Assembly (NCBI RefSeq): GCF_035918095.1
Contig: NZ_CP109137.1
Location: 5,086,001 to 5,150,000 of the forward strand
Direction: 5' to 3'
Source of the DNA: Streptomyces sp. NBC_01750
GTDB taxonomy: Bacteria; Actinomycetota; Actinomycetes; Streptomycetales; Streptomycetaceae
DNA length: 64,000 nt
A model generated the notes under the pieces. It ran no database searches. It saw only the letters and a list, made by a program, of their open reading frames with translations, and had not been told where the DNA came from. The position numbers and the translations under genes are program-made. This document shows, piece by piece, positions 9,150 to 19,012 of this stretch; position 1 is the stretch's first letter; each line of letters starts with the position of its first letter.

Positions 9150-9671
9150 ATGCCTTATGCCGCAGCAAATGCCATCACCGTCCGGCGGGCCAGGACCAGC
9201 GATGTGCCGTCGGTCCGCCGACTCGTCGACCCGTACGTGAGTGAAGGCATCCTGCTCGACAAAGCAACGGTGACGCTTTACGAAGCCATCCAGGAGTTCT
9301 GGGTCGCGGAACGCGACGAGGATGCCGAGGTGGTCGGCTGCGGTGCGCTGCATGTCATCTGGGAAGACCTGGCCGAAGTGCGCACTCTCGCGGTGGATCC
9401 CGCGTTCAAGGGCACCGGCATCGGCCATCACGTGCTCGACAAGCTGTTGCAGACCGCCCGCCGGCTCGGAGTGAGCAAAGTTTTCTGCCTCACCTTCGAA
9501 GTCGACTTCTTCGGGAAGCACGGCTTCGTCGAGATCGGTGAGACACCGGTCGACGGAGATGTCTACAGCGAGCTGCTGCGTTCCTATGACGAGGGCGTCG
9601 CCGAGTTCCTCGGGCTCGAACGAGTGAAGCCGAACACCCTGGGCAACAGCCGGATGCTTCTGCACCTGTGA
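9150..9671 (+). CDS. amino-acid N-acetyltransferase (GNAT, short ArgA-like)
   Basis: This 173-residue single-domain GNAT protein has ITVRRARTSDVPSVRRLVD at the N-terminus and GALHVIWEDLAEVRTLAVDP as the beta-4 strand. The acetyl-CoA loop FKGTGIGHHVLDKLL and KVFCLTFEVDFFGKHGF follow. This pattern matches the short actinobacterial N-acetylglutamate synthases that act in arginine synthesis, although a different acceptor cannot be excluded. It lies 9 bases after the BlaI-like gene and is probably co-transcribed. No arginine genes are nearby. Confidence 0.8.
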   Translation: MPYAAANAITVRRARTSDVPSVRRLVDPYVSEGILLDKATVTLYEAIQEFWVAERDEDAEVVGCGALHVIWEDLAEVRTLAVDPAFKGTGIGHHVLDKLLQTARRLGVSKVFCLTFEVDFFGKHGFVEIGETPVDGDVYSELLRSYDEGVAEFLGLERVKPNTLGNSRMLLHL

Positions 9672-9725
9672 TCGCCACTAGAGGCGGATCCCTATGTCCG
9701 AATCGCGCACGTTTCCCGCGTTCTT

Positions 9726-9740
9726 GAGGTTCTGAACCTC
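9726..9740. promoter_or_regulatory. palindrome in the lsr2 upstream region
   Basis: GAGGTTC-T-GAACCTC is a perfect 7-bp inverted repeat with a single central base, 75 bp before the lsr2 start. The surrounding 140 bases are richer in A and T than most of the window. A repressor site or an RNA hairpin in the leader are both possible. Confidence 0.35.
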
Positions 9741-9814
9741 TGCCAAGGGTTTGTGTTTTCCAGGGAAAAGCGGTTTCCTTTCCGCGTACTGCATTTTCGA
9801 TGAAAGGAAATCCG

Positions 9815-10150
9815 GTGGCACAGAAGGTTCAGGTCCTTCTTGTCGATGACCTCGACGGCGGCGAGGCGGACGAGACCGTGACGTTCGCTCTGGACGGCAA
9901 GACCTACGAGATCGACCTCACCACCGCCAATGCGGACAAGCTCCGTGGTCTGCTCGAGCCGTTCGCAAAGAGTGGCCGGCGTACCGGCGGCCGTGCCGCG
10001 GCCGGTCGGGGCAAGGCACGCGCGGCGGCCGGGGGCAACAAGGACACCGCCGAAATCCGCGCCTGGGCCAAGGCGAACGGCTTCGAGGTCAACGATCGCG
10101 GCCGCGTCCCGGCCACGGTGCGTGAGGCTTACGAGAAGGCCAACGGCTGA
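9815..10150 (+). CDS. lsr2: histone-like nucleoid-structuring protein Lsr2
   Basis: Lsr2 is the actinobacterial H-NS analogue: it bridges AT-rich DNA and silences acquired genes. This 111-residue copy has the N-terminal dimerisation domain (MAQKVQVLLVDDLDGGEADETVTF, residues 1-60), a Gly/Arg/Ala-rich linker, and the C-terminal DNA-binding domain. The latter carries EIRAWAKANGFEVNDRGRVPATV, which contains the RGR hook that enters the minor groove. GTG 9815 is preceded by a GAAAGGAAA ribosome-binding site; an ATG five codons upstream overlaps that site and is rejected. The 3' end overlaps the convergent SCO3374-like gene by 22 bases. Confidence 0.95.
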   Translation: MAQKVQVLLVDDLDGGEADETVTFALDGKTYEIDLTTANADKLRGLLEPFAKSGRRTGGRAAAGRGKARAAAGGNKDTAEIRAWAKANGFEVNDRGRVPATVREAYEKANG

Positions 10151-10707
10151 GTATTCGTATGCGGCGTATTCGTACGCAGCAGACGGGCCCGGTGGCACTC
10201 GGTCGCCGCTGTGTCCACGAGTCGCACGAGATCGGGGCTGATTCCCCCGCCGGACCCGGCACTGTGCCCGAATGGGGCAAGCGCCGGCAACGTCGGCTCC
10301 ACCTCGCGTCCCGGCACGGGGGGCCGCAGCCATACGGCGGCCTCCCGCGAGCGGGAAAATCCGGGCGGCGGCGGGGCGGTCATCCGTCCGCCCGCGCCGA
10401 TGGCGGTCAGATCGAGAGCGATCCCGCCCCACTGCAGCCAGTCGAGCAGCCCAGGCAGCTCGTCCGCGCTCCCCACGGCCACCAGAAGCCGCATTCGCTG
10501 CCCCATGAGGGCCACAGGCCCGGCGGGCTCCGTCCGGCGCAGCACAGCTGCGCCTGCGTCCGCGGGCAGCTCCAGTACGTCGAAGCGCAGCCCGGTCAGC
10601 AGCTGCACCGGGGCCCCGTCCGCCACGGCCCAGCCCAGCTCGTTCTCGTACCACTGCGCGATGCCGCCGTCGAAGGGCGCACGGGGGAGCGGGACGGTGA
10701 AGGCCAT
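10129..10707 (-). CDS. SCO3374-family conserved hypothetical protein
   Basis: The 192-residue protein starts MAFTVPLPRAPFDGGIAQWYENELGW and contains LLTGLRFDVLELPADAG and GQRMRLLVAVGSADELPGLLDWLQWGGIALDL. This layout resembles the N-terminal part of primase/polymerase-like proteins found throughout Streptomyces beside clpC. No catalytic residues can be assigned and the function is unknown. It is transcribed towards lsr2 and overlaps its 3' end by 22 bases, so antisense interference between the two transcripts is possible. Confidence 0.75.
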   Translation of the reverse strand: MAFTVPLPRAPFDGGIAQWYENELGWAVADGAPVQLLTGLRFDVLELPADAGAAVLRRTEPAGPVALMGQRMRLLVAVGSADELPGLLDWLQWGGIALDLTAIGAGGRMTAPPPPGFSRSREAAVWLRPPVPGREVEPTLPALAPFGHSAGSGGGISPDLVRLVDTAATECHRARLLRTNTPHTNTQPLAFS

Positions 10708-10919
10708 ACCCCGGGAACTCCCGACCCGGCTCGAGAGTTACGCAGAGTTGAGGTTCGGTTGCACTCAGTGTCGGCGTTGGGGGCGTACAAGCCCATTCGA
10801 GGGCGCAAAGTTGTTCGCCCGTAGCTGAGGGGAACCGGTGCGCGCTGCATGGAGTGCCAGTTATTACGGGTAAGACATTCCTAGTGGGGAGGGGCGACAC
10901 GCCTGTTTGGCCGTCTCAC

Positions 10920-10933
10920 GTTCGCCATCGGCG
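10920..10933. promoter_or_regulatory. candidate ClgR operator upstream of clpC
   Basis: GTTCGCCATCGGCG contains the CGC-N5-GCG core described for ClgR, the activator of clp and lon genes in actinomycetes. It lies about 46 bp upstream of the candidate sigma-R -35 element. The match is by eye; the outer bases of the right half-site do not follow the full palindrome. Confidence 0.4.
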
Positions 10934-10965
10934 TAGCGGTGACGAGGGTAACTGCCTGGCCTGCG

Positions 10966-10991
10966 GGAACATCGTCTCGCACCATCGAGTT
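10966..10991 (+). promoter_or_regulatory. candidate sigma-R promoter of clpC
   Basis: GGAAC (10966-10970) is followed by an 18-base spacer and GTT (10989-10991). This fits the sigma-R consensus GGAAT-N18/19-GTT except for the last base of the -35 element. Clp genes are known members of the thiol-stress sigma-R regulon in Streptomyces, which supports the call. Confidence 0.5.
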
Positions 10992-11139
10992 GGACCAGTT
11001 GTCGGCGTTCAGCGGTCAGGAGGCCACAGACGGGTGTCGGCAGTTGGAATGAGCGGTCCCCGCTTGCGGGACTAAGCTGCGGAAGGACAGGGAGGGGACC
11101 GACCCCTTACTGCCTGACCGCTCTGAGGAGCGATTAACG

Positions 11140-13665
<2,526 letters not shown>

Positions 13666-13687
13666 GCGTTCTGAGCAGCTGATCAGA

Positions 13688-13737
13688 GGGGCTGCCCCGG
13701 ACCGTACAACTCGTACGGTCCGGGGCAGCCCCTTTTT
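13688..13737 (+). terminator. strong intrinsic terminator after clpC
   Basis: A perfect 20-bp stem (13688-13707 with 13713-13732, starting GGGGCTGCCCCGG) encloses a 5-base loop and is followed by TTTTT. It lies between convergent clpC and the DD-peptidase gene and may terminate both. Confidence 0.92.
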
Positions 13738-13748
13738 CCGTCTGCGGT

Positions 13749-15347
13749 TCAGCAGAACTTCGGCTTCAGCCAGGAGCATTCGAGGTCGCCCGGCGGCTCG
13801 GTGCCCCGCGCGGCCTTCGGCGGTACGGCGGTGATCGTGCCGTGTGCCGTGTCGGACGAGGCGAGCGTGACGACGATCGCGTCCTCGATGCTCTTCACCG
13901 AAGAGGCCAGGTAGTTGTTGAGGACGACGCTGTAGACGAGCTCACGCCCGCCGGCGTCCGTGACGAATCCCGAGAGGGCCGATGCGCCCGTCAACGAGCC
14001 TGTCTTGCCACGGGCGTTGAGAGCGGCGGGCGTGGCGCACATCCGGGAGCGGAGGGTGCCGCCGACGGCGCGGTCCGGATTGCAGGCGACCGGCAGGGAC
14101 GCGTACCACTCTGCGTACCAGGGTGCGTCCCGTACGGACAGCAGCAGCGTGGCGAGCTGTTCGGCCGGGAAGAGGTTCATCCGGGTCAGACCCGAGCCGT
14201 CGAACTGGCGGATGGTGGTGGTCTTCACGCCCTCCTTCTCCAGATAGCCGCGGATGGCTGCCAGCCCGGCGTCCCAGGTGCCGCGGCCCGATGTCTCGTA
14301 GCCGATCGTCTTGGTCAGCGTCTCGGCGTGCATGTTGTTGGAGAGCTTCATGAACGGGAGCAACAGCTCCTTGAGCGGCATGGAGCTGTGCGAGGCGAGG
14401 AGCGTGGCGCCGGGCGGGGTGGGGCGGCCCGGGCGGGGACCGCCGGTGAGGCGTACGCCGTGCCGGCCGAGCGCGTCGGAGAAGACCGCGGCGGCATAGC
14501 CGGTCGGCTCCCAGACGGTCACCCACTCCTTGGTGGCGCTCGCGCCGACCGGGGTGTTCCCGCTGACGGTGATCGTGTTGGTGCCGTGCTGCCGCTCGAC
14601 GGCGAGGGTGTCGGCCTGGCCGGCCGGGACGGTGGTGCCGCGGATGTCGAGGCGTACGTAGTCGGTCGGCGGGGTGATCTTGACCTGCGGCTTGTCTCCG
14701 GGCTCGGCGCCCGGGAGGGCCTCGACGATGACCGTGCCGGAGTCGTAGTCGGTGTCGGGCGCGACGGTGAGTGGCGAGATCTGTGCGGAGTAGTACGAGG
14801 ATTCGTCGTCAGCGGCCCAGGAACGGCCCAGGCGCTGGGTGTCGAAGCGGGTGTCGTCGGCGACGAGGCGGCCGGTGACGCGCGTGATGCCCGAAGCGGC
14901 GAGATCGGCGGCGAGCCGGTCGTAGTTCACGGCGAGGGTGGTGGGGTCGCCGCCGCCGCGCAGGTAGAGGTCGCCGCGGAGGACGGAACCGTGGCGGCTG
15001 CCGGTGGACAGGACGTCGGTACGGAAGCGGTAGCCGGGGCCGAGCAGCGCCATGGCGGCGGTGGAGGTGGCGAGCTTGGTGTTGGAGGCGGGCATCAGGC
15101 GGTCGGTGCCGTCCCGCTGGTAGAGCCGCTCCCCGGTGGCGGCGTCGGCGATCACCACGCTCGCGGCTCCGCCGTCCATGCGGGCGTCCGCGAGGATCTT
15201 GTCGATGGCGCCCTTGAGTCCGGTGTCGGAGGGGCCCGCCCCGGCAGGCGCGCTCCAGGTGAGTGTGCAGACGAGCCCGATGACGACGGGCCAGATCCAG
15301 CCGTGGCGCTTCAGGCGCCGGTCAGTGTGAATCACGGGTCTACTCAT
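13749..15347 (-). CDS. dacB: D-alanyl-D-alanine carboxypeptidase/endopeptidase (PBP4/DacB type)
   Basis: This class C penicillin-binding protein trims or cleaves peptidoglycan crosslinks outside the membrane. The 532-residue protein has a basic N-terminus and a signal segment (WIWPVVIGLVCTLTWSAPAGA). The catalytic SNTK tetrad lies at residues 88-91, followed by an SNN motif in MKLSNNMHAETL and the KTG motif in ARGKTGSLTG. The region between SxxK and SxN holds the usual PBP4 insertion. GDLECSWLKPKFC at the C-terminus places two cysteines near the end. It starts at ATG 15347, divergent from the M23 peptidase gene. Confidence 0.92.
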   Translation of the reverse strand: MSRPVIHTDRRLKRHGWIWPVVIGLVCTLTWSAPAGAGPSDTGLKGAIDKILADARMDGGAASVVIADAATGERLYQRDGTDRLMPASNTKLATSTAAMALLGPGYRFRTDVLSTGSRHGSVLRGDLYLRGGGDPTTLAVNYDRLAADLAASGITRVTGRLVADDTRFDTQRLGRSWAADDESSYYSAQISPLTVAPDTDYDSGTVIVEALPGAEPGDKPQVKITPPTDYVRLDIRGTTVPAGQADTLAVERQHGTNTITVSGNTPVGASATKEWVTVWEPTGYAAAVFSDALGRHGVRLTGGPRPGRPTPPGATLLASHSSMPLKELLLPFMKLSNNMHAETLTKTIGYETSGRGTWDAGLAAIRGYLEKEGVKTTTIRQFDGSGLTRMNLFPAEQLATLLLSVRDAPWYAEWYASLPVACNPDRAVGGTLRSRMCATPAALNARGKTGSLTGASALSGFVTDAGGRELVYSVVLNNYLASSVKSIEDAIVVTLASSDTAHGTITAVPPKAARGTEPPGDLECSWLKPKFC

Positions 15348-15884
15348 GGCACAGGAGCATCCCGGAGGGCGGGGTCGGCGGGAAGGACGCGGATCGGTCG
15401 TGTGAGACCGGCTTACAGGTGCTCATTTGGGGTGAAAGGGGCATTTCTGACTCGGGAGTTGGTGTGTCGTGGGCAACATTCCAGGGCCCGCACCGGCGCC
15501 GGGTCCGTGACAAGCCACACACGCCCATCCGGCCCTACTAGCCGCAATAGGAGCACGGTTCGACTCCCGGCGGGGGTCCTCGGTCCGGGCTGTGGCGGGA
15601 GTTTCGGCACATCGGTCGGAGAGTCGCGCTCATCCGTGCTTGATGGCGGCCCCGCTCGGCTTGTATGTGCGGTTAAACCTCCGCCTCTGGGGATATTTCA
15701 ACCTCTCTCCGGCAGAGATCCCGATCAGTCCTGGAAGGTGTCAAGAGTCTGATTTGCGACGCTATGACTACGACGCAATGTCGTAGATGGGGGGTTTGAG
15801 TGGAAGTGGGCGCATCGGCTACCAAGGGATGGCCAGCCCGGTGCGAGTGCGCCGGGTCCGTTCATGCCCGGAGGTTCACCCCGT
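15348..15884. other. intergenic region between divergent dacB and M23 peptidase genes
   Basis: This stretch of 537 bases holds no convincing gene in either strand. The M23 ribosome-binding site (GGAGG, 15870-15874) and one operator-like inverted repeat (15768-15786) are visible. I looked for a c-di-AMP (ydaO) riboswitch, which precedes some Streptomyces wall-hydrolase genes, and did not find its conserved segments. Confidence 0.5.
15768..15786. promoter_or_regulatory. inverted repeat upstream of the M23 peptidase gene
   Basis: CTACGAC-gcaat-GTCGTAG is a perfect 7-bp inverted repeat with a 5-base spacer, about 100 bp before the peptidase start. It is the size expected for a dimeric repressor site. 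The cognate regulator is unknown; a BlaI-type protein is one guess. Confidence 0.4.
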
Positions 15885-16568
15885 ATGTCGAAGAGCGTCA
15901 TCAACCACCGTCTCCGCCCGTCCGTGCTCCGTACCCGTGGTGCCGTCGTGGCCGCCGGAATCGGCGCCGTGATGGTCGTCGGAGCCGGTGCGGGTGTCGC
16001 CTCCGCCGATGCGGGCAGGACGGCAGTCGCGAATCCCGCCATTGCCGTGGCCGCCCAGGCCGGCGCACCCGCCAAGGCCACCGCGAACGCGAAGGCCGTC
16101 AAGGTCGCCGCGGCGAAGGCCGTCAAGGCCAAGCCCGCCAAGAAGGCCGTCGCCTGGGTCAAGCCCGTTGCCGGCTACACGCTGTCCGCGAGCTTCAACC
16201 AGGGCGGCGCCATGTGGTCGCACAAGCACTCCGGCCAGGACTTCGCCGTCCCGGTCGGCACCCCGGTCAAGGCCGCCCACGGTGGTGTCGTCGTGAAGGC
16301 CGGCCCGAACGGCGGTGGCGACGGTTCCGCGTACGGCAATGCCATCGTGATCAAGCACGCCAACGGCAACTACTCGCAGTACGCCCACCTGTCGAAGATC
16401 AACGTCGGCGCCGGCCAGACGGTGAAGACGGGCCAGGACATCGCCCGGTCCGGCAACACCGGCAACTCGTCGGGCCCGCACCTGCACTTCGAGATCCGTA
16501 CGACCCCGGACTACGGCTCCGCGGTCAACCCGATGGCCTTCCTGCGTGCCGCGGGCGTCACCGTCTGA
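15885..16568 (+). CDS. secreted M23 family metallopeptidase
   Basis: This is a LytM/peptidase M23 endopeptidase acting on peptidoglycan outside the cell. The 227-residue protein starts MSKSVINHRLRPSVL, with a long signal peptide (hydrophobic AVVAAGIGAVMVVGAGAGVASA). An Ala/Lys-rich linker follows, then the catalytic domain. Zinc ligands are in HSGQDFAVPVG and in GPHLHFEI near the C-terminus. ATG 15885 is preceded by GGAGG at the right distance; an upstream ATG seven codons earlier lacks one. It is divergent from dacB, so two wall hydrolases share a regulatory region. Confidence 0.92.
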   Translation: MSKSVINHRLRPSVLRTRGAVVAAGIGAVMVVGAGAGVASADAGRTAVANPAIAVAAQAGAPAKATANAKAVKVAAAKAVKAKPAKKAVAWVKPVAGYTLSASFNQGGAMWSHKHSGQDFAVPVGTPVKAAHGGVVVKAGPNGGGDGSAYGNAIVIKHANGNYSQYAHLSKINVGAGQTVKTGQDIARSGNTGNSSGPHLHFEIRTTPDYGSAVNPMAFLRAAGVTV

Positions 16569-16569
16569 C

Positions 16570-16594
16570 GCACCGCACCGCACCGCACCGCACC
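16570..16594. repeat. pentanucleotide tandem repeat
   Basis: GCACC is repeated five times directly after the M23 peptidase stop codon, between convergent genes. It is short and simple, and could vary in number by slippage. Confidence 0.7.
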
Positions 16595-16608
16595 AGCGGC
16601 ACCCCGCG

Positions 16609-17169
16609 TCAGCCCGTGACGCCGTGAGCCTGGCTCACCAGATCGATGGCGACCTCGAGGACGGCCTTGCGCTTGTCCTCCTGGTCGCCTTCGACGTCCT
16701 TGAGCACGAACATTCCGGCGTGCATCGTGAAGAGCGCGCTGATGCAGCGGACCTGGTCGGCCAGAGCGGCCTCCGGGTCCTTGATGAGCTCGAGCATCAC
16801 CAGCATGCGGTCCTTGAAGGTCTCGCCGATGCTCAGATCGCGCATCGTCGCCTGGTTCTCCTGCATGAAGCGGAAGAGCGGGGCGGCGCCGACGAGGGCC
16901 TCGCTGTACCGGCGCAGGATCTCCTGTTTTGTCTCCAGGGTGTGCGGCTGCGTCTGCGCCCACTCGATCAGCTCGTCCATCGGCCTGGTGAGGTCCTGGA
17001 AGAGGCTGATCAGGATGTCTTCCTTGGTCTTGAAGTGGTAGTACAGCGCCGCCTTGGTGACCTCGAGCCTCTCGGCGATCTCGCGCAGAGACGTCTTCTC
17101 GTAACCCTGCTCGGCGAAGAGCTCCAGGGCCACGTCCTGGATGCGCTGGCGGGTGTTGCCTCTGGCCAT
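16609..17169 (-). CDS. TetR/AcrR family regulator
   Basis: The 186-residue protein has a TetR helix-turn-helix ([44 protein letters not shown], residues 9-53). An all-helical ligand-binding domain follows. It is divergent from an EmrB/QacA-type exporter. The 105-base gap holds a long inverted repeat, the usual layout for a repressor controlling itself and its pump. The inducer is unknown. Confidence 0.9.
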   Translation of the reverse strand: MARGNTRQRIQDVALELFAEQGYEKTSLREIAERLEVTKAALYYHFKTKEDILISLFQDLTRPMDELIEWAQTQPHTLETKQEILRRYSEALVGAAPLFRFMQENQATMRDLSIGETFKDRMLVMLELIKDPEAALADQVRCISALFTMHAGMFVLKDVEGDQEDKRKAVLEVAIDLVSQAHGVTG

Positions 17170-17186
17170 GTCGGCTCTCCTGAGAA

Positions 17187-17256
17187 CTTACTTGACGCCC
17201 GGCTAGTTACGGGTCTACCTTCCCCAGTGTAGTCAACTAGCCGGGCGGCAAGTAAG
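17187..17256. promoter_or_regulatory. long inverted repeat: probable TetR operator for the divergent pump
   Basis: Two 22-base arms (17187-17208 and 17235-17256) are reverse complements with one mismatch, separated by 26 bases. Each arm contains CTTACTTG and CCCGGCTAGTT. The repeat fills most of the gap between the TetR gene and the MFS gene and overlaps a -35/-10 pair. This suggests two operator copies in opposite orientation, one for each promoter. Confidence 0.7.
17192..17221 (+). promoter_or_regulatory. candidate promoter of the MFS exporter gene
   Basis: TTGACG (17192-17197) and TACCTT (17216-17221) are separated by 18 bases. The -35 lies inside the left arm of the inverted repeat, so TetR binding would occlude it. 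Confidence 0.5.
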
Positions 17257-17274
17257 TGTCGGGGAGTGGGAACG

Positions 17275-18852
17275 ATGGCCGGTAGAGCGAACGTCGAGAA
17301 ACAGCAGGGCGCCGAGGCTCGGCCTCAGCCGCGCAGCGTGCGGGTCGTGATCCTGGCGCTCATGATCGCGATGCTGCTGGCCATGCTCGACAACATGATC
17401 GTCGGAACCGCGATGCCGACCATCGTCGGCGAGCTCGGCGGGCTCGAGCATCTGTCCTGGGTGGTCACCGCGTACACCCTGGCCACCGCCGCCTCCACCC
17501 CGATCTGGGGGAAGCTCGGTGACATGTACGGGCGGAAGGGCGTCTTCCTCACCGCCATAGTGCTCTTCCTGATCGGCTCGGCACTGAGCGGTATGGCCCA
17601 GGACATGGGGCAGCTGATCGGCTTCCGCGCCATCCAGGGACTGGGTGCGGGCGGCCTGATGGTCGGCGTGATGGCGATCATCGGAGATCTGGTACCGCCG
17701 CGCGAGCGCGGCAAGTACCAGGGCATGATGGCCGCCGTGATGGCCATCGCCATGATCGGCGGACCGCTGGCCGGCGGAACCATCACCGACCACCTCGGCT
17801 GGCGCTGGAGCTTCTACATCAACCTGCCGCTGGGCGCCGTCGCGCTCGCGATGGTCACCGCCGTGCTCCATCTGCCGAAGAAGCGGACCGACGCGCGGAT
17901 CGACTATCTGGGCGCAGGGCTGCTGACCCTGGGCATCACCTCCATCGTGCTGGTCACGACCTGGGGCGGCACGGAGTACGCCTGGGACTCGGCCGTGATC
18001 ATGGAGCTGATCGCGATGGGCGTGGCCGCACTCACCGGCTTCGTCTTCTCCCAGACCAGGGCCGCCGAGCCGATCATGCCGCTGCACATCTTCCGCAGCC
18101 GCAACTTCACGCTGATGTCGGTGATCGGTTTCCTGACCGGCTTCGTGATGTTCGGCGCGGTGCTCTTCCTGCCACTGTTCCAGCAATCCGTACAGGGTGC
18201 GTCGGCGACCAACTCAGGTCTGCTCCTGCTGCCGATGCTCCTGTCGATGCTCGTCGTCTCGATGATCGCGGGGCGGGTCACCACCAGCACCGGCAAGTAC
18301 CGGATCTTCCCGATCATCGGCGGCGGGCTGATGATGTCGGGCCTGTTCCTGCTCTCCACCATGGACACCGAGACCTCGCGGCTGAGCTCCGGGATCTACA
18401 TGGCGGTGCTCGGCGCCGGCATGGGCTTCCTGATGCAGATCACCATGCTGGTTGCGCAGAACAGCGTCGAGCTGAAGGACATGGGCGTCGCCTCCTCCGG
18501 GGCCACCCTCTTCCGTACCCTCGGCAGCTCCTTCGGCGTCGCGATCATGGGCGCGCTCTTCACCGGCCGGGTCCAGGACGAGATGGGGTCCCGGGGCGGA
18601 TCGCAGATCACGGAGCGCTCCGCGCAGCTGGACGCCGCGAGCCTGGCGAAGGTGCCGGACCAGGTGCGTGAGGCGTACGAGTCCGCGGTGGCGTCCGGCA
18701 CGCACGCGGCTTTCCTGCTGGGGTCGGCGGTCGCGGTGCTCGGCTTCCTCGCGGCCTTCTTCGTCAAGGAGGTGCCGCTTCGCGGCGCGGGACCCGCGAC
18801 CGCGGACGAGACTTCCGGTGCCTCCGAGGACAAGGTGGCGCAGACCGTCTGA
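17275..18852 (+). CDS. MFS drug:H+ antiporter, DHA2 (EmrB/QacA) family
   Basis: The protein of about 525 residues has 14 predicted membrane helices. Family signatures are LDNMIVGTAMPTI (helix 1), WVVTAYTLATAASTPIWGKLGD with YGRKG (motif A), and RAIQGLGAGGLMVG (motif B). DHA2 pumps export toxic organic cations or antibiotics using the proton gradient. ATG 17275 has GGGGAG eight bases upstream; the in-frame GTG at 17266 overlaps that site and is rejected. It is controlled by the divergent TetR protein, by inference. A hairpin after the stop separates it from convergent cseC. Confidence 0.92.
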   Translation: MAGRANVEKQQGAEARPQPRSVRVVILALMIAMLLAMLDNMIVGTAMPTIVGELGGLEHLSWVVTAYTLATAASTPIWGKLGDMYGRKGVFLTAIVLFLIGSALSGMAQDMGQLIGFRAIQGLGAGGLMVGVMAIIGDLVPPRERGKYQGMMAAVMAIAMIGGPLAGGTITDHLGWRWSFYINLPLGAVALAMVTAVLHLPKKRTDARIDYLGAGLLTLGITSIVLVTTWGGTEYAWDSAVIMELIAMGVAALTGFVFSQTRAAEPIMPLHIFRSRNFTLMSVIGFLTGFVMFGAVLFLPLFQQSVQGASATNSGLLLLPMLLSMLVVSMIAGRVTTSTGKYRIFPIIGGGLMMSGLFLLSTMDTETSRLSSGIYMAVLGAGMGFLMQITMLVAQNSVELKDMGVASSGATLFRTLGSSFGVAIMGALFTGRVQDEMGSRGGSQITERSAQLDAASLAKVPDQVREAYESAVASGTHAAFLLGSAVAVLGFLAAFFVKEVPLRGAGPATADETSGASEDKVAQTV

Positions 18853-18898
18853 GCGGCACGGTCCGGGCAGCTTCGCGGTTCGTACCACCTCCCAGGCC

Positions 18899-18943
18899 GA
18901 CGGCCCCCGGTGTGCACATCCGTTGTGCGCGCCGGGGGCCGTC
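18899..18943. terminator. hairpin between convergent MFS and cseC genes
   Basis: GACGGCCCCCGG (18899-18910) pairs perfectly with CCGGGGGCCGTC (18932-18943), with an extra GCACA/TGTGC pairing inside. There is no T run, as is common for actinomycete terminators. It could serve both strands. Confidence 0.65.
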
Positions 18944-19012
18944 GGTCCTGCTAGCCCGGTGGCCCGAAGGCCGGTGGCGGCGCGAACCGGCGGCGGCCGG
19001 GGCCGGTAGCGG

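Larger units (their letters stand above)
10708..11139 (+). promoter_or_regulatory. clpC upstream region
   Basis: This 432-base stretch has no credible gene. It separates the leftward SCO3374-like gene from clpC. It contains a ClgR-like site (10920-10933), a sigma-R-like promoter (10966-10991) and a clpC ribosome-binding site, GAGGAG, a few bases before the ATG. Confidence 0.6.

Noticed and set aside
15557..15567. GGTTCGACTCC, a tRNA B-box/T-loop-like sequence upstream of the M23 peptidase gene
   Set aside because: The flanking bases do not form a T stem, and no D arm, anticodon arm or acceptor stem can be drawn, so this is not a tRNA gene; a relic is not supported.
15500..15884. Possible c-di-AMP (ydaO) riboswitch before the M23 peptidase gene
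   Set aside because: disA is nearby and such riboswitches precede Streptomyces wall hydrolases, but the conserved purine-rich segments and pseudo-symmetric stems are not present.
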